From MESE01 sp036675035 (lineage in GTDB: Bacteria > Pseudomonadota > Gammaproteobacteria > Burkholderiales > Burkholderiaceae_D): a stretch of DNA of 64,000 bases. Below, one piece after another: positions 10,290 to 18,687 of this stretch (positions within the stretch are counted from its first letter, which is position 1; each line of letters opens with the position of its first letter). A program made the translations under genes and the position numbers. The DNA lies in contig JAKFFO010000155.1 of NCBI GenBank assembly GCA_036675035.1, positions 25,469 to 89,468 of the forward strand, in the 5' to 3' direction. The notes beneath the pieces are model-generated. The model saw nothing but the letters and a program-made list of their open reading frames with translations. It was not told where the DNA came from and searched no databases.

Positions 10290-11275
10290 AACTTTCTATC
10301 GACGTGAATGGCGAAAGCAATCGTTCATACGTTGACCGCTATCTCGATCACCTGAGAACGCAGCGCAAGCTTTCGCCGCATACCGTCTCCGGCTACGGTC
10401 ACGATCTGGCCGAGCTACTGGCATTCGCCCGATCATTCGATGGCGATCTTCCGCTTGCTTCGGCGACCCATTTCCATATGCGCCGCCTTGCTTCGCAACT
10501 GCACGCCAAAGGATTGAACGCTCGCTCGATTGCGCGGAAAGTATCATCGTGGCGCGGATTTTTCGATTGGCTGGCAACTCAAGTCGAGCTTGCTTCGAAT
10601 CCGGTCGACGGTGTCAAAGCGCCGAAACGCACCAGGCCACTTCCGAAAGCGTTGTCGGCAGACGATGCGGTACAACTTGTCTCGAAACCGCATCCCGGGA
10701 AAGCGCCGGATTCCGCTACCCAGATCTGCAATCGCGCAATGTTCGAACTGCTGTATTCAAGCGGCTTGCGCGTGTCGGAACTGGTCGGCCTGGACGCGCG
10801 CTATGTCCGGGAATCGGGACATGTGTCGTCAGGCTGGATCGACTTCGACGCTGCCGAAGTCACGGTGACAGGCAAAGGCAGCAAAATGCGCAGCGTGCCG
10901 ATCGGCCAACCGGCCATGCGCGCGCTGGCCGACTGGCTTGCGGCCCGCCCTGTACTGCTGAACAGCAATTCGGGCAACAACCGGTTCGCGTTATTTCTGA
11001 ACGAGCGCGGCAATCGTGTTTCGCCGCGCGTGGTGCAGGTCCGGTTGAAGGCGCATGCGCAGGCGCTCGGCATCCCGTCTGATGTGCATCCGCATGTTCT
11101 GCGCCATTCGTTTGCCTCGCATGTATTGCAATCCTCCGGCGACCTGCGCGCAGTGCAAGAGATGCTGGGACATGCTTCAATCGCGGCGACGCAAGTGTAT
11201 ACCTCGCTCGATTTTCAGCGGTTGGCACAGGTCTACGATGCGGCGCACCCGCGTGCGAAAAAAAAGCACGAATGA
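10274..11275 (+). CDS. xerC: tyrosine recombinase XerC
   Basis: Site-specific recombinase that with XerD resolves chromosome dimers at dif. From ATG 10274 it is 333 residues. It has an N-terminal SAM-like DNA-binding domain (YLDHLRTQRKLSPHT) and the catalytic set: R166 in SGLRVSEL, H274 and R277 in HVLRHSF, H300 in LGH, nucleophile Y309 in VYTSLDF. The first codons lie inside the right end of repeat copy 1. A GTG at 10304 just downstream could be the ancestral start; neither has a clear Shine-Dalgarno sequence. XerC rather than XerD is inferred from the dapF-DUF484 neighbours. Confidence 0.93.
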   Translation: MQHHTKLSIDVNGESNRSYVDRYLDHLRTQRKLSPHTVSGYGHDLAELLAFARSFDGDLPLASATHFHMRRLASQLHAKGLNARSIARKVSSWRGFFDWLATQVELASNPVDGVKAPKRTRPLPKALSADDAVQLVSKPHPGKAPDSATQICNRAMFELLYSSGLRVSELVGLDARYVRESGHVSSGWIDFDAAEVTVTGKGSKMRSVPIGQPAMRALADWLAARPVLLNSNSGNNRFALFLNERGNRVSPRVVQVRLKAHAQALGIPSDVHPHVLRHSFASHVLQSSGDLRAVQEMLGHASIAATQVYTSLDFQRLAQVYDAAHPRAKKKHE

Positions 11276-11380
11276 TTTTATTGAAGCGTATTGCGATTCG
11301 GATGCACGGCAATCCGGTTGCACATAGCGAACATTCCGCCTTCGCAATATCGGGATGCAATCGGTAATGCATTGTTAATT

Positions 11381-11400
11381 TTTGCAACCGCGTTGCGAAA
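11381..11400. promoter_or_regulatory. candidate Zur operator upstream of zur
   Basis: GCAAC-CGC-GTTGC (11384-11396) is a perfect half-site pair flanked by TTT and AAA. It overlaps a possible -35 (TTGCAA, 11382-11387) whose -10 would be CATAAT (11407-11412, spacer 19), the position expected of an autorepressor site. The same GCAAC-N3-GTTGC palindrome occurs upstream of the TonB-receptor genes at 14385-14397. Confidence 0.5.
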
Positions 11401-11446
11401 TTCATGCATAATCCCCCGGAAATTTCGAGCGCCTTCTTTTTTCAGC

Positions 11447-12040
11447 ATGATGAAACCTAATCCAGCCACCGTCGAAATGCGCAGCAAGCAGTCGAGCGAC
11501 ATTCAGCATATGCGGACCTTGGCCGAGACACGATTGCGCCGCGCGTCGGTGCGAATTACAAGAGCGCGCGTCAAGGTGCTGGCCGCGCTACTTGGCGCCA
11601 ATCGCGCCTTTTCGCACAATGAGGTTCAAGACACGTTTGCCGACATGGATCGCGTCACCTTGTACCGTGCGCTGGATTGTTTGATCGAAGCCGGATTGGC
11701 GCACAGAATTGCCGGTGACGACCGCATTTTCCGCTATAGCGTCACAAGTTCCGACAACCCCGGAGACGGAAGAATTGATGATGATGGATCACAAGGAGCG
11801 CAGCATCAGCACGGACATTTCAAGTGCACTCAATGCGCCCGCGTGTTTTGCTTCGGAAATGGCATCAGAAACCGCATGCCGAATGTATTAGTGGAAACCG
11901 CCAGACGCAGTGCATTGTTGCGGCATCAGCTGCAGCAGGAATTGCAAGACAGTTTGGGTGCGGGTTTCCAAAGCCATGATATCGAACTCACCATCAAAGG
12001 ATGGTGTGCGGACTGCGGATCTGAATTATCGACTGGGTGA
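11447..12040 (+). CDS. zur: Fur-family repressor, Zur type
   Basis: Predicted zinc-responsive repressor, 197 residues. A winged-helix region has NEVQDTFADMDRVTLYRALD as recognition-helix context (about 60-80). The metal region has HGHFKCTQC (His and CxxC), and a second CxxC near the C-terminus in WCADCG gives the structural zinc site. Assignment to Zur rather than Fur or PerR rests on the overlapping COG0523 GTPase gene and the ZnuD-like receptor downstream. An in-frame ATG at 11291 would add an N-terminus unlike the family. The region 11276-11446 before it holds the candidate operator. Confidence 0.8.
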   Translation: MMKPNPATVEMRSKQSSDIQHMRTLAETRLRRASVRITRARVKVLAALLGANRAFSHNEVQDTFADMDRVTLYRALDCLIEAGLAHRIAGDDRIFRYSVTSSDNPGDGRIDDDGSQGAQHQHGHFKCTQCARVFCFGNGIRNRMPNVLVETARRSALLRHQLQQELQDSLGAGFQSHDIELTIKGWCADCGSELSTG

Positions 12041-12042
12041 CC

Positions 12043-13083
12043 ATGGCACTGATTCCGACTACCATACTTACCGGCTTTTTAGGCGCCGGCAAAACCACAC
12101 TTCTCAATCGCATTCTGCAGGAGAACCACGGTCATCGGATCGCCGTGATCGAGAACGAATTCGGCCAGGAAAATATTGATAATGAAATCCTGGTACAGGA
12201 CAGTACTGAACAAATCGTCGAGATGAACAACGGATGCATTTGTTGCACCGTGCGCGGCGATTTAATCGTGGCGCTTTCGACATTGTCGCAAAAACGCAAC
12301 GCAGGTGAATTGCATTTCGACCGTGTCATCATCGAGACCACCGGCCTGGCCAATCCCGGTCCGGTGGCCCAAACCTTTTTCGTTGATGAAGAAGTCGCAA
12401 TGCATTACCTGCTTGACTCGATCCTGACCGTCGTGGACGCGCGGCATGCGATGCAGCAACTGGATGAACACGAAGAAGCTCAGCGTCAGGCCGGATTCGC
12501 CGACAGAATCCTGCTATCCAAAACCGATCTGGTCGATGAAGAGACAATCGGAATACTGAGTGCGCGCCTGAAACGTATCAATCCGCGCGCACCGATCAGC
12601 AAGGTTCATTTCGGCAATGCGTCAATCGACCAGATTCTGGATATCCGCGGTTTCAACTTGAATGAAAAACTTGAAATCGATCCCGATTTCCTTGCCGCAG
12701 AGTCGCATCACCATGAGCATCACGACTGCACAGAACATTGTGATCATGAACACGCGGCGCATCACGCGAGAAGTCATGACCATGCCGACGATATCGCCGC
12801 ATTTGCATTCACGAGCAACCGGCCGTTCGACAGCGCCAGACTGGATGAATTCCTGGGCGGCCTTATTCAAGTCTACGGGCCGCGCATGCTGCGGTATAAA
12901 GGCGTGCTGTTAATGAATGGCGCCGACCGCAAGGTGGTATTCCAGGGCGTGCATCAAATAATGGGAACGGATATCGGCGGAAAATGGGGCGATACCGAAG
13001 TACGCGGCAGCAAAATGGTATTCATCGGCAAGAATCTGCCCCAAGATATTTTTATTCGCGGACTGGAACAATGTTTGGTATAA
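12043..13083 (+). CDS. COG0523/CobW-family GTPase, probable zinc chaperone
   Basis: 346 residues from ATG 12043 (a GTG at 12037 overlaps the zur stop). G1 motif GFLGAGKTT (11-19), the family metal motif CICC (65-68), ETTG and the guanine-specificity TKxD-like SKTD are all present. A His-rich stretch near residues 220-250 fits metal binding, followed by the CobW C-terminal domain. In Zur regulons such GTPases deliver zinc to client enzymes under starvation, and the direct coupling to zur supports that role. Cobalt or another metal cannot be excluded from sequence. Confidence 0.85.
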   Translation: MALIPTTILTGFLGAGKTTLLNRILQENHGHRIAVIENEFGQENIDNEILVQDSTEQIVEMNNGCICCTVRGDLIVALSTLSQKRNAGELHFDRVIIETTGLANPGPVAQTFFVDEEVAMHYLLDSILTVVDARHAMQQLDEHEEAQRQAGFADRILLSKTDLVDEETIGILSARLKRINPRAPISKVHFGNASIDQILDIRGFNLNEKLEIDPDFLAAESHHHEHHDCTEHCDHEHAAHHARSHDHADDIAAFAFTSNRPFDSARLDEFLGGLIQVYGPRMLRYKGVLLMNGADRKVVFQGVHQIMGTDIGGKWGDTEVRGSKMVFIGKNLPQDIFIRGLEQCLV

Positions 13084-13197
13084 ACTACCGGGGTTTTAAT
13101 CAAGGGGGCGGGTGCCTTAACGACCGCGACAACAAAAGAATCGCGCTCGGCACCCGGTGAAGTGAAGGCGTTGGACAGTTCATCGAGGACAGAGAAC

Positions 13198-14205
13198 ATG
13201 AACGCGACCGTTACAAAAGCTGCCAAAAAAACCGCTGCAATAAAAAACCCGGGCAAAACAGCCGCCAAGCCAGGCAAAATTGTCAAGACAAAGGGTGCCG
13301 AAAAAACCGTTGCCTCGACTCTGAAAAGAGTCGCTACAAAACTGGCCAAGAAAGCCTCGGAGACACTGAAGCCGGCGGCCAAATCCGCGAAGGTTACGGC
13401 AAAGATCGGCATCAAAACAATAACCAAACCCGGTTCAAAGCTTGTAACGAAATCCAGTCCAAAGCCGGTTTCGCAATCCGCCGCGAAGTCCGCTGGTACG
13501 AAAAAGGCGCCGCCAGCCGTAAAAAAAGCCGGCGCCGTGAAGCAACCGGCACGCACTCCAGTCGAAACTGGTTCCGTGAAAAAATCCGCTGTCAAATCGG
13601 CGGTTGCCAAATCCGCCCGGCCATCAGTAAGCCGTCCGTTATCTGGCGCATCAGAAAAAGGCAAATCGAACCCAAGTATGAGCGGCAACAAAGCAACTGT
13701 TCGATCGACAGATAAAATTGAGAAACCCGTAGTTCCGAAAGTAAGCGAAGTGGCAACTAAACTAATGAAAACGACTCCAGCCATCGTCACCGATGGTGCA
13801 CTGCTGTCCGAAGAGCAAATCCTCAGGATGGGCGAAAAGGACTACATGAATGCTGCGCAATTGGCATTCTTCAAAGCGCGCTTGCAGCAACTCGAAAAAG
13901 ATTTGCTCAAGAATGCCGACGAGACTACAGAACACTTGCGTGAGACTGTGCTGGTGCCGGATCCGGCGGATCGCGCCACCATCGAAGAAGAGCATGCGCT
14001 CGAATTGCGTACGCGTGATCGTGAGCGCAAACTGCTGAAGAAAGTACAGCAATCTCTCGCCAGCATCGAGTCCGGCGATTACGGCTGGTGCGAAGAGACC
14101 GGCGAGCCGATCGGCATCGCCCGTTTATTGGCTCGCCCCACTGCGACTTTGTCACTGGAAGCACAGCAACGCCGCGAGCTCAAGCAAAAGTTGTACGGCG
14201 ACTGA
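13198..14205 (+). CDS. dksA: DksA-family RNA polymerase factor with long Lys/Ala-rich leader
   Basis: 335 residues. The first 200 are a low-complexity Lys/Ala/Pro/Ser tail like histone H1. From about residue 202 the DksA domain begins, with the coiled-coil tip DPADRA (D-x-x-D-x-A) intact. Of the four zinc cysteines of E. coli DksA only C298 (in YGWCEETG) remains; the others are T, S and A. It should therefore not hold a structural zinc, as in the Cys-poor DksA types of alpha- and betaproteobacteria. ATG 13198 has a nearby purine-rich site (GAGGACAGAG); a GTG at 13162 is a weaker choice. It lies 114 bases after the GTPase gene and may have its own promoter. Confidence 0.9.
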   Translation: MNATVTKAAKKTAAIKNPGKTAAKPGKIVKTKGAEKTVASTLKRVATKLAKKASETLKPAAKSAKVTAKIGIKTITKPGSKLVTKSSPKPVSQSAAKSAGTKKAPPAVKKAGAVKQPARTPVETGSVKKSAVKSAVAKSARPSVSRPLSGASEKGKSNPSMSGNKATVRSTDKIEKPVVPKVSEVATKLMKTTPAIVTDGALLSEEQILRMGEKDYMNAAQLAFFKARLQQLEKDLLKNADETTEHLRETVLVPDPADRATIEEEHALELRTRDRERKLLKKVQQSLASIESGDYGWCEETGEPIGIARLLARPTATLSLEAQQRRELKQKLYGD

Positions 14206-14248
14206 TTTCGTCTCTGCGCCAATGAATCCTCGGATTCTGACGGTTTCC

Positions 14249-14277
14249 GGAAAGAGACGCATATCGCGTCTCTTTCC
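14249..14277 (+). terminator. strong hairpin after dksA
   Basis: GGAAAGAGACGC (14249-14260), loop ATATC, then the exact complement GCGTCTCTTTCC (14266-14277). There is no T-run right after it, so it may end or protect the dksA transcript rather than be a classical intrinsic terminator. Confidence 0.5.
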
Positions 14278-14383
14278 GCTCAAGCGCAAATAAAAAACCG
14301 GGAAGTCATCGCGTGGCCGTTGCGTCGGCAGCGAGAACATAGCCGGCGCGCCGGCGCTATTCCCGTTTCGCTTTTTCTGAAAA

Positions 14384-14398
14384 TGCAACCGGGTTGCA
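14384..14398. promoter_or_regulatory. candidate Zur operator upstream of the TonB-receptor genes
   Basis: TGCAACCGGGTTGCA (14384-14398) is a perfect 15-base inverted repeat with half-sites identical to those upstream of zur. It precedes the DUF2946 gene and the ZnuD-like receptor gene. Confidence 0.5.
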
Positions 14399-14542
14399 AA
14401 TTTTCGGGTAGACTGCGGCGATTCTTGCAGGCGCCGGTTTCAGGTTGTTATCGAACCTAAAAATACTCACTGAGCTCAATGAGCACACCACCGGTGCCGA
14501 ACGATGCAAGTGAGACTTCAATAACGCGAAATTTTCTGGCAG

Positions 14543-14887
14543 ATGCGACTTTCCTGTTTCAGCAACCGCTCGCTTCACCTGATCATGGCCACCATGCTGA
14601 TGATCGCGATGCTGTTTGCGCAATGGACCGGACTGGATCATCGCATCAGGCATGCAGCGTTGCCATATTCCGTTGCATCGTTCGGGCAAATCGATTCCGA
14701 CGACAACAACGCCTACCACTCCTGTATCGCATTGGATGCCGCAGCCCTCGCCGACAGCATTTCCCCAAATCCCTATCTCGCACCGTTGCTGACCGGTGCG
14801 CGAGTACTGGCTCTCTGGGCCGCATTCGCATCATGGGATGCGCCCTTTTCAATTCATTTTTCTTCCCGCGCACCGCCGCAGCCTTGA
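14543..14887 (+). CDS. small DUF2946-like membrane or exported protein
   Basis: 114 residues. A hydrophobic segment near the N-terminus (about 12-29) could be a signal peptide or anchor. HSCIALDAAALAD and a terminal SRAPPQP fit the DUF2946 pattern (a conserved HSC and an RAPP end). The function of the family is unknown; members often lie next to TonB-receptor genes. Here it lies 90 bases before the ZnuD-like gene and behind the candidate Zur box, so a role in zinc (or copper) acquisition is inferred from position. Confidence 0.65.
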   Translation: MRLSCFSNRSLHLIMATMLMIAMLFAQWTGLDHRIRHAALPYSVASFGQIDSDDNNAYHSCIALDAAALADSISPNPYLAPLLTGARVLALWAAFASWDAPFSIHFSSRAPPQP

Positions 14888-14977
14888 CCTCCCTGTAGTG
14901 CATTTCGATTTCTATCGGACCGTGTCGCTCACGCGCATGGATAGATATTCATTCAGGTATTCAATCAAGGATTTACC

Positions 14978-16996
14978 ATGCTCATCGATCGTACCCTTAC
15001 GGCAGCGGCAGCGGCAGCGGCATCCGCAGTCGCGTCTTTATGCTCGCCGGCTTTTGCACAAGTCGAGGAACAATCATTACCACCGGTTATTGTCACCGCA
15101 ACGCCCTTCAACGCGTCCGAAAATGCACAGATTCTCACTCCTGCAACGGTGTTGTCCGGCGATGATTTACGAAACAAGCTCGCGCCTTCGCTCGGCGATA
15201 CGTTATCGCGAGAGCTGGGCGTTTCCGCGTCGGCGTTCGGCGCCGGGGCGTCTCGTCCGGTCATCCGCGGTCTCGAAGGTCCTCGGATCCGGATTTTACA
15301 AAATGGCATGTCGGTGCTGGATGCATCCAGCCTGTCCAGTGATCATGCCGTCGCCGCTGAGACATCCACCGCGCGCCAGATCGAAATCTTGCGTGGACCG
15401 GCCGCGCTGCTTTATGGCTCCGGTGCAATTGGAGGATTGATCAATGTGGTCAACGACCGCATCCCGGTGATGCTGACGCCGGAACCAACCGGCGAGGCCG
15501 AAGTACGTTTCGGAAGCGCGGACCGAGAAAAGAGCCTGTCATTTTCAGTCGATGACGCTTCCGGTTCGCTCGCACTCCATCTCGACGGCAATCTGCGGGA
15601 CACGGACAACTACAAGATTCCAGGCTTTGCGATCCGCAACGATCCATCGTCTGCTCAAGGCAGATTGCCTTCGTCTTTTACGCGCGCGAGCAGTCTCGGA
15701 TTGGGCGCGTCGCACGTCGCCACCTGGGGCCACATTGGCGCCTCGGTCGGCATCAAAAAAGATCGATATGGAATACCAACCGATGAGCAATCGTTTGTGA
15801 CGTTATCCCAGACCCGTTTTGACGTTGACAGCCTGATCCGGCAGCCGATTGCCGGATTTGAATCGTTCAAGTTCAAACTCGGACACACCGATTACAAACA
15901 TACCGAGAATTTGCAGGACGGTACGCCTGCTACCGATTTCAAGAATCGCGCACTTGAGACACGTTGGGAACTGACTCACGAGCCGCTGGCCGGCTGGCGT
16001 GGAACATTCGGAATGCAATCGGAAAACGGCAAGTATTCGGCGCTGGCCGCAGACGGCAGCGGCGCTGAAACCGTGCCGGTCACCAGCTCTTCCTCGCTTG
16101 CCGGATTTCTGGTGGAAGAGCGCGATTTCGGTCCGGTCCGCGCAAGCGGCGGCGTCAGACTGGAATCCGTGAAGCGGCGCCCCGATCAGTCCGCCGGTTT
16201 GCCGGATCGTGAATTTAATCTGAGCGCCTATTCCTTGGGCGGCCTCTGGACATTTGCACCCGGCTATAGCTTCGGTCCGACATGGTCGATTGCGCAACGC
16301 GCGCCGGCCATCGAAGAGCTTTATTCGAACGGGCCGCATGAGTCGACCCGAACCTTCGATATCGGCGATGCCGGGTTAAGAAAGGAGACATCGCGCAATC
16401 TCGAACTGACTCTGCAAAAAACCGAAGGTCCGATACGATGGAAAGCGAATCTCTTCAGGAACAGGGTCAATAATTTCGTATATGGCCGCGCCAATGGAGT
16501 TTTGGTCGATGAAGACGGCAACCCGGACCCCGCCGGTGAGTTCGGGCAGCGATTCTGGTCGCAAGCCGATGCAACCATCCGGGGAGCCGAACTGGAGCTT
16601 AGTTACAATTTGCACAAGGAAGGTTTATCGCTGCGCGCATTTGCCGATACGTCGCGGGGCACGCTTGATGGCGCAGGGTCTTTACCGCTGCAGCCCGCTA
16701 CCCGCTTTGGAATCGATGCTGAGTTCAAACACGGACCCTGGCGTACCGGCATCGGATGGATGCGCGCAGCAGCGCAGGATCGTCTGGCGGAATTCGAAAC
16801 TGCGGCGACTCCGGCCTACACTCAGGTAGACGCGCATTTTTCTTATACCCGGCAGGCGGCAGCGATGCAGTTTACCGGTTTCCTGCTGCTCAAAAACCTG
16901 CTCGACCAGGATATCCGCTTATCCACGTCGCTGCTCAGGAATGAAGTGCCATTGCAGGGGCGCAGCGTCATAGTCGGCGTGCGGACCCGCTTTTGA
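14978..16996 (+). CDS. ZnuD-like TonB-dependent outer-membrane receptor
   Basis: 672 residues. Signal peptide about 1-27 (cleavage near AFAQ), then the TonB box region (PPVIVTATP), a plug domain (GASRPVIRGLEGPRIRILQNG; VEILRGP-like IEILRGPAALLYGSGAIGG) and a 22-strand barrel ending in aromatic F. The plug and several barrel segments follow Neisseria ZnuD closely as I recall it (SSDHAV, NRVNNFVYGR). It probably imports zinc or a zinc complex across the outer membrane with TonB energy. No His-rich loop is seen, unlike neisserial ZnuD. The upstream palindrome suggests Zur control. Confidence 0.85.
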   Translation: MLIDRTLTAAAAAAASAVASLCSPAFAQVEEQSLPPVIVTATPFNASENAQILTPATVLSGDDLRNKLAPSLGDTLSRELGVSASAFGAGASRPVIRGLEGPRIRILQNGMSVLDASSLSSDHAVAAETSTARQIEILRGPAALLYGSGAIGGLINVVNDRIPVMLTPEPTGEAEVRFGSADREKSLSFSVDDASGSLALHLDGNLRDTDNYKIPGFAIRNDPSSAQGRLPSSFTRASSLGLGASHVATWGHIGASVGIKKDRYGIPTDEQSFVTLSQTRFDVDSLIRQPIAGFESFKFKLGHTDYKHTENLQDGTPATDFKNRALETRWELTHEPLAGWRGTFGMQSENGKYSALAADGSGAETVPVTSSSSLAGFLVEERDFGPVRASGGVRLESVKRRPDQSAGLPDREFNLSAYSLGGLWTFAPGYSFGPTWSIAQRAPAIEELYSNGPHESTRTFDIGDAGLRKETSRNLELTLQKTEGPIRWKANLFRNRVNNFVYGRANGVLVDEDGNPDPAGEFGQRFWSQADATIRGAELELSYNLHKEGLSLRAFADTSRGTLDGAGSLPLQPATRFGIDAEFKHGPWRTGIGWMRAAAQDRLAEFETAATPAYTQVDAHFSYTRQAAAMQFTGFLLLKNLLDQDIRLSTSLLRNEVPLQGRSVIVGVRTRF

Positions 16997-17040
16997 TTGT
17001 TGCCTGTTATCAGCTTACATATTGAATCGTGTTTGATACC

Positions 17041-17078
17041 ACAAGGCAGGACGGCTGCGGTTGCCCGTATTGCCTTGT
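17041..17078. promoter_or_regulatory. inverted repeat overlapping the STAS-gene promoter
   Basis: ACAAGGCA (17041-17048) and TGCCTTGT (17071-17078) are exact complements, with an inner ACGG/CCGT pairing. It could end the znuD transcript or be an operator, since the right arm runs over the possible -35 of the next gene. Confidence 0.35.
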
Positions 17079-17100
17079 AGCATAATTATGGCGTTATAAT
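17070..17100 (+). promoter_or_regulatory. candidate promoter of the STAS-hslVU operon
   Basis: Consensus TATAAT at 17095-17100, with TTGCCT at 17070-17075. The spacer is 19 bases, longer than ideal. It lies 51 bases before the GTG start at 17152. Confidence 0.4.
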
Positions 17101-17151
17101 TGAAATCCCTTTTTTGGGGTGAGCAATTAATGTATTGATAACGGGAACAAC

Positions 17152-18573
17152 GTGGCGATTTTCGGGCTCTTTGGCAAAAAAGACGGTCAGCCGGTAACAT
17201 CCGCAGACAAAAATCCTGTTCGCGCAAAGCGTGACGATGGCTCGTCCCGCGCAGGTGGCACCGTCGATTCGGCGGAGCGTTCGAAACAGGTGCAACGCAA
17301 CGTCGCCCGCGCCACCGCCACAGCAAAAAAAATCGATGCCATCGAATCCGAGATGTCATCCGAGTTTATTCCGACGCATGCCGCCAATAGCACGATTCCC
17401 GGCCCTGTAGTCAGTGCGCCCCAGGCCGCTCCCCAACTCGATAAAGCTAAGCCCGGCAAAGGACCGCAGCCGTTGCCGAAGTCATTTGACGCCACCTTGC
17501 CAATAATGGGAATGACTACCGAGTTCCTGTTGGGCGAGGAAGGCAAATCGTCTGCCATTGAAGCAACCAGTTCCGAAGACACGCAACTTACTGAAGAAGC
17601 GGCAATCCTGTTTGCAAATGAGCAGAACGAGATGGTTGAACAAATGCTGCAGGAGGCGATCCATGAACCCGGCAGCAATACCGGCGCTAAAACAGCGTGG
17701 CTGATGTTGTTCGACCTGTATCAGATTACCGGCAAGCAGCAGCAATTCGAGAACCTCTCGATCGAATATGCAAACAAGTTCGAGACCTCGCCACCTGCCT
17801 GGGTGGCATCGGTTAAGAATGATGCGCCCCAGGCATCGGCTGCACCCAAAGGCGTAACGCCGACCGTACCGTTTTCGGGAAAACTTGACGGCAACATCAT
17901 CAAGTTGCTGGAACGTGCGCAAAAACTGGGCGAAACCACCAAGGTTCTGCGGCTGGAGTTCAGCCGCGTAACCGACGTTGATCCGATCGGATGCGGGCTT
18001 CTGCTGCGCATTCTCGACAAACTCCAAAAATCGCAACATGATCTGATACTGGTGGGAGCGTCCGAGCTGGCCGGCAAAATTCGGGCCATCCTGCAAGTCG
18101 GCAGGCGTGACGAGACCGAAGCACCATGGCTTTTGCTGCTTGAAATTCTTCGCTTGCTGAATCACGAAAAAGAATTTGAAGAAGCGAGTATCGATTACTG
18201 CATCACTTTCGAAGTCTCGCCTCCAGCGTTTGTTGCGCCCAAGAACAAGGTGACGACTGCGACCGAAGAAGATAGCGGCTCGGTTAACACCGTTTCGGAT
18301 TGCTTCGTGATGCCGGCAGTGATCGAAGGAAAGATCGACCAGTTGCTGGCGGCGATTGCGACTTTCGTCTCCGATCACAAGCCCGCCGTTCTCGACTGCT
18401 CCCGTCTGAACCGGGTGGATTTTACGGCTGCGGGCCAGTTAACCAGCAGCCTTGCGCCATTCTCATCGGAAGGCAAAGTCATCGAATTGCATAACGTCAA
18501 TCACCTTGTCGCCGTGCTGTTCAATGTGATGGGTTTGAAAGAATTCGTACGTATCCAGCCTCGTAAATTCTGA
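17152..18573 (+). CDS. tandem helical-module/STAS protein of unknown function
   Basis: 473 residues, GTG start, no signal peptide. After a charged, disordered N-terminus (about 1-140), a helical module is followed by a STAS-like domain (about 240-310), and the same pair occurs again. The two helical modules share W-L-x-L-L, a FE-x2-S-I-[ED]-Y-x3-F-E-x-SPPA-[WF]-V ending, and spacing. The second STAS region is at about 390-470. STAS domains usually act in signalling or as scaffolds. Its place directly ahead of hslV, with a gap of 114 bases, suggests co-expression with the protease. I recall similar genes in this position in Burkholderiales but cannot name a function. Confidence 0.8.
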   Translation: MAIFGLFGKKDGQPVTSADKNPVRAKRDDGSSRAGGTVDSAERSKQVQRNVARATATAKKIDAIESEMSSEFIPTHAANSTIPGPVVSAPQAAPQLDKAKPGKGPQPLPKSFDATLPIMGMTTEFLLGEEGKSSAIEATSSEDTQLTEEAAILFANEQNEMVEQMLQEAIHEPGSNTGAKTAWLMLFDLYQITGKQQQFENLSIEYANKFETSPPAWVASVKNDAPQASAAPKGVTPTVPFSGKLDGNIIKLLERAQKLGETTKVLRLEFSRVTDVDPIGCGLLLRILDKLQKSQHDLILVGASELAGKIRAILQVGRRDETEAPWLLLLEILRLLNHEKEFEEASIDYCITFEVSPPAFVAPKNKVTTATEEDSGSVNTVSDCFVMPAVIEGKIDQLLAAIATFVSDHKPAVLDCSRLNRVDFTAAGQLTSSLAPFSSEGKVIELHNVNHLVAVLFNVMGLKEFVRIQPRKF

Positions 18574-18687
18574 CGGGCATTCCGCCCTTACGTCTTGTAA
18601 TCTGCTGCCGCGCCCCCATTCTTTGATTTTGCGCCCGGATCAATTCCGGCTGCAGTATTTTTCAGCCATATCAGCGCAGGGGCAAGC

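Larger units (their letters stand above)
14206..14542. other. intergenic region with hairpin and candidate Zur operator
   Basis: 337 bases without a gene. A perfect 12-bp stem follows dksA at 14249-14277. The GCAAC-N3-GTTGC palindrome lies at 14385-14397. No clear promoter hexamer pair could be fixed downstream of the palindrome, although TAGACT (14409-14414) is a possible -10. Confidence 0.6.
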
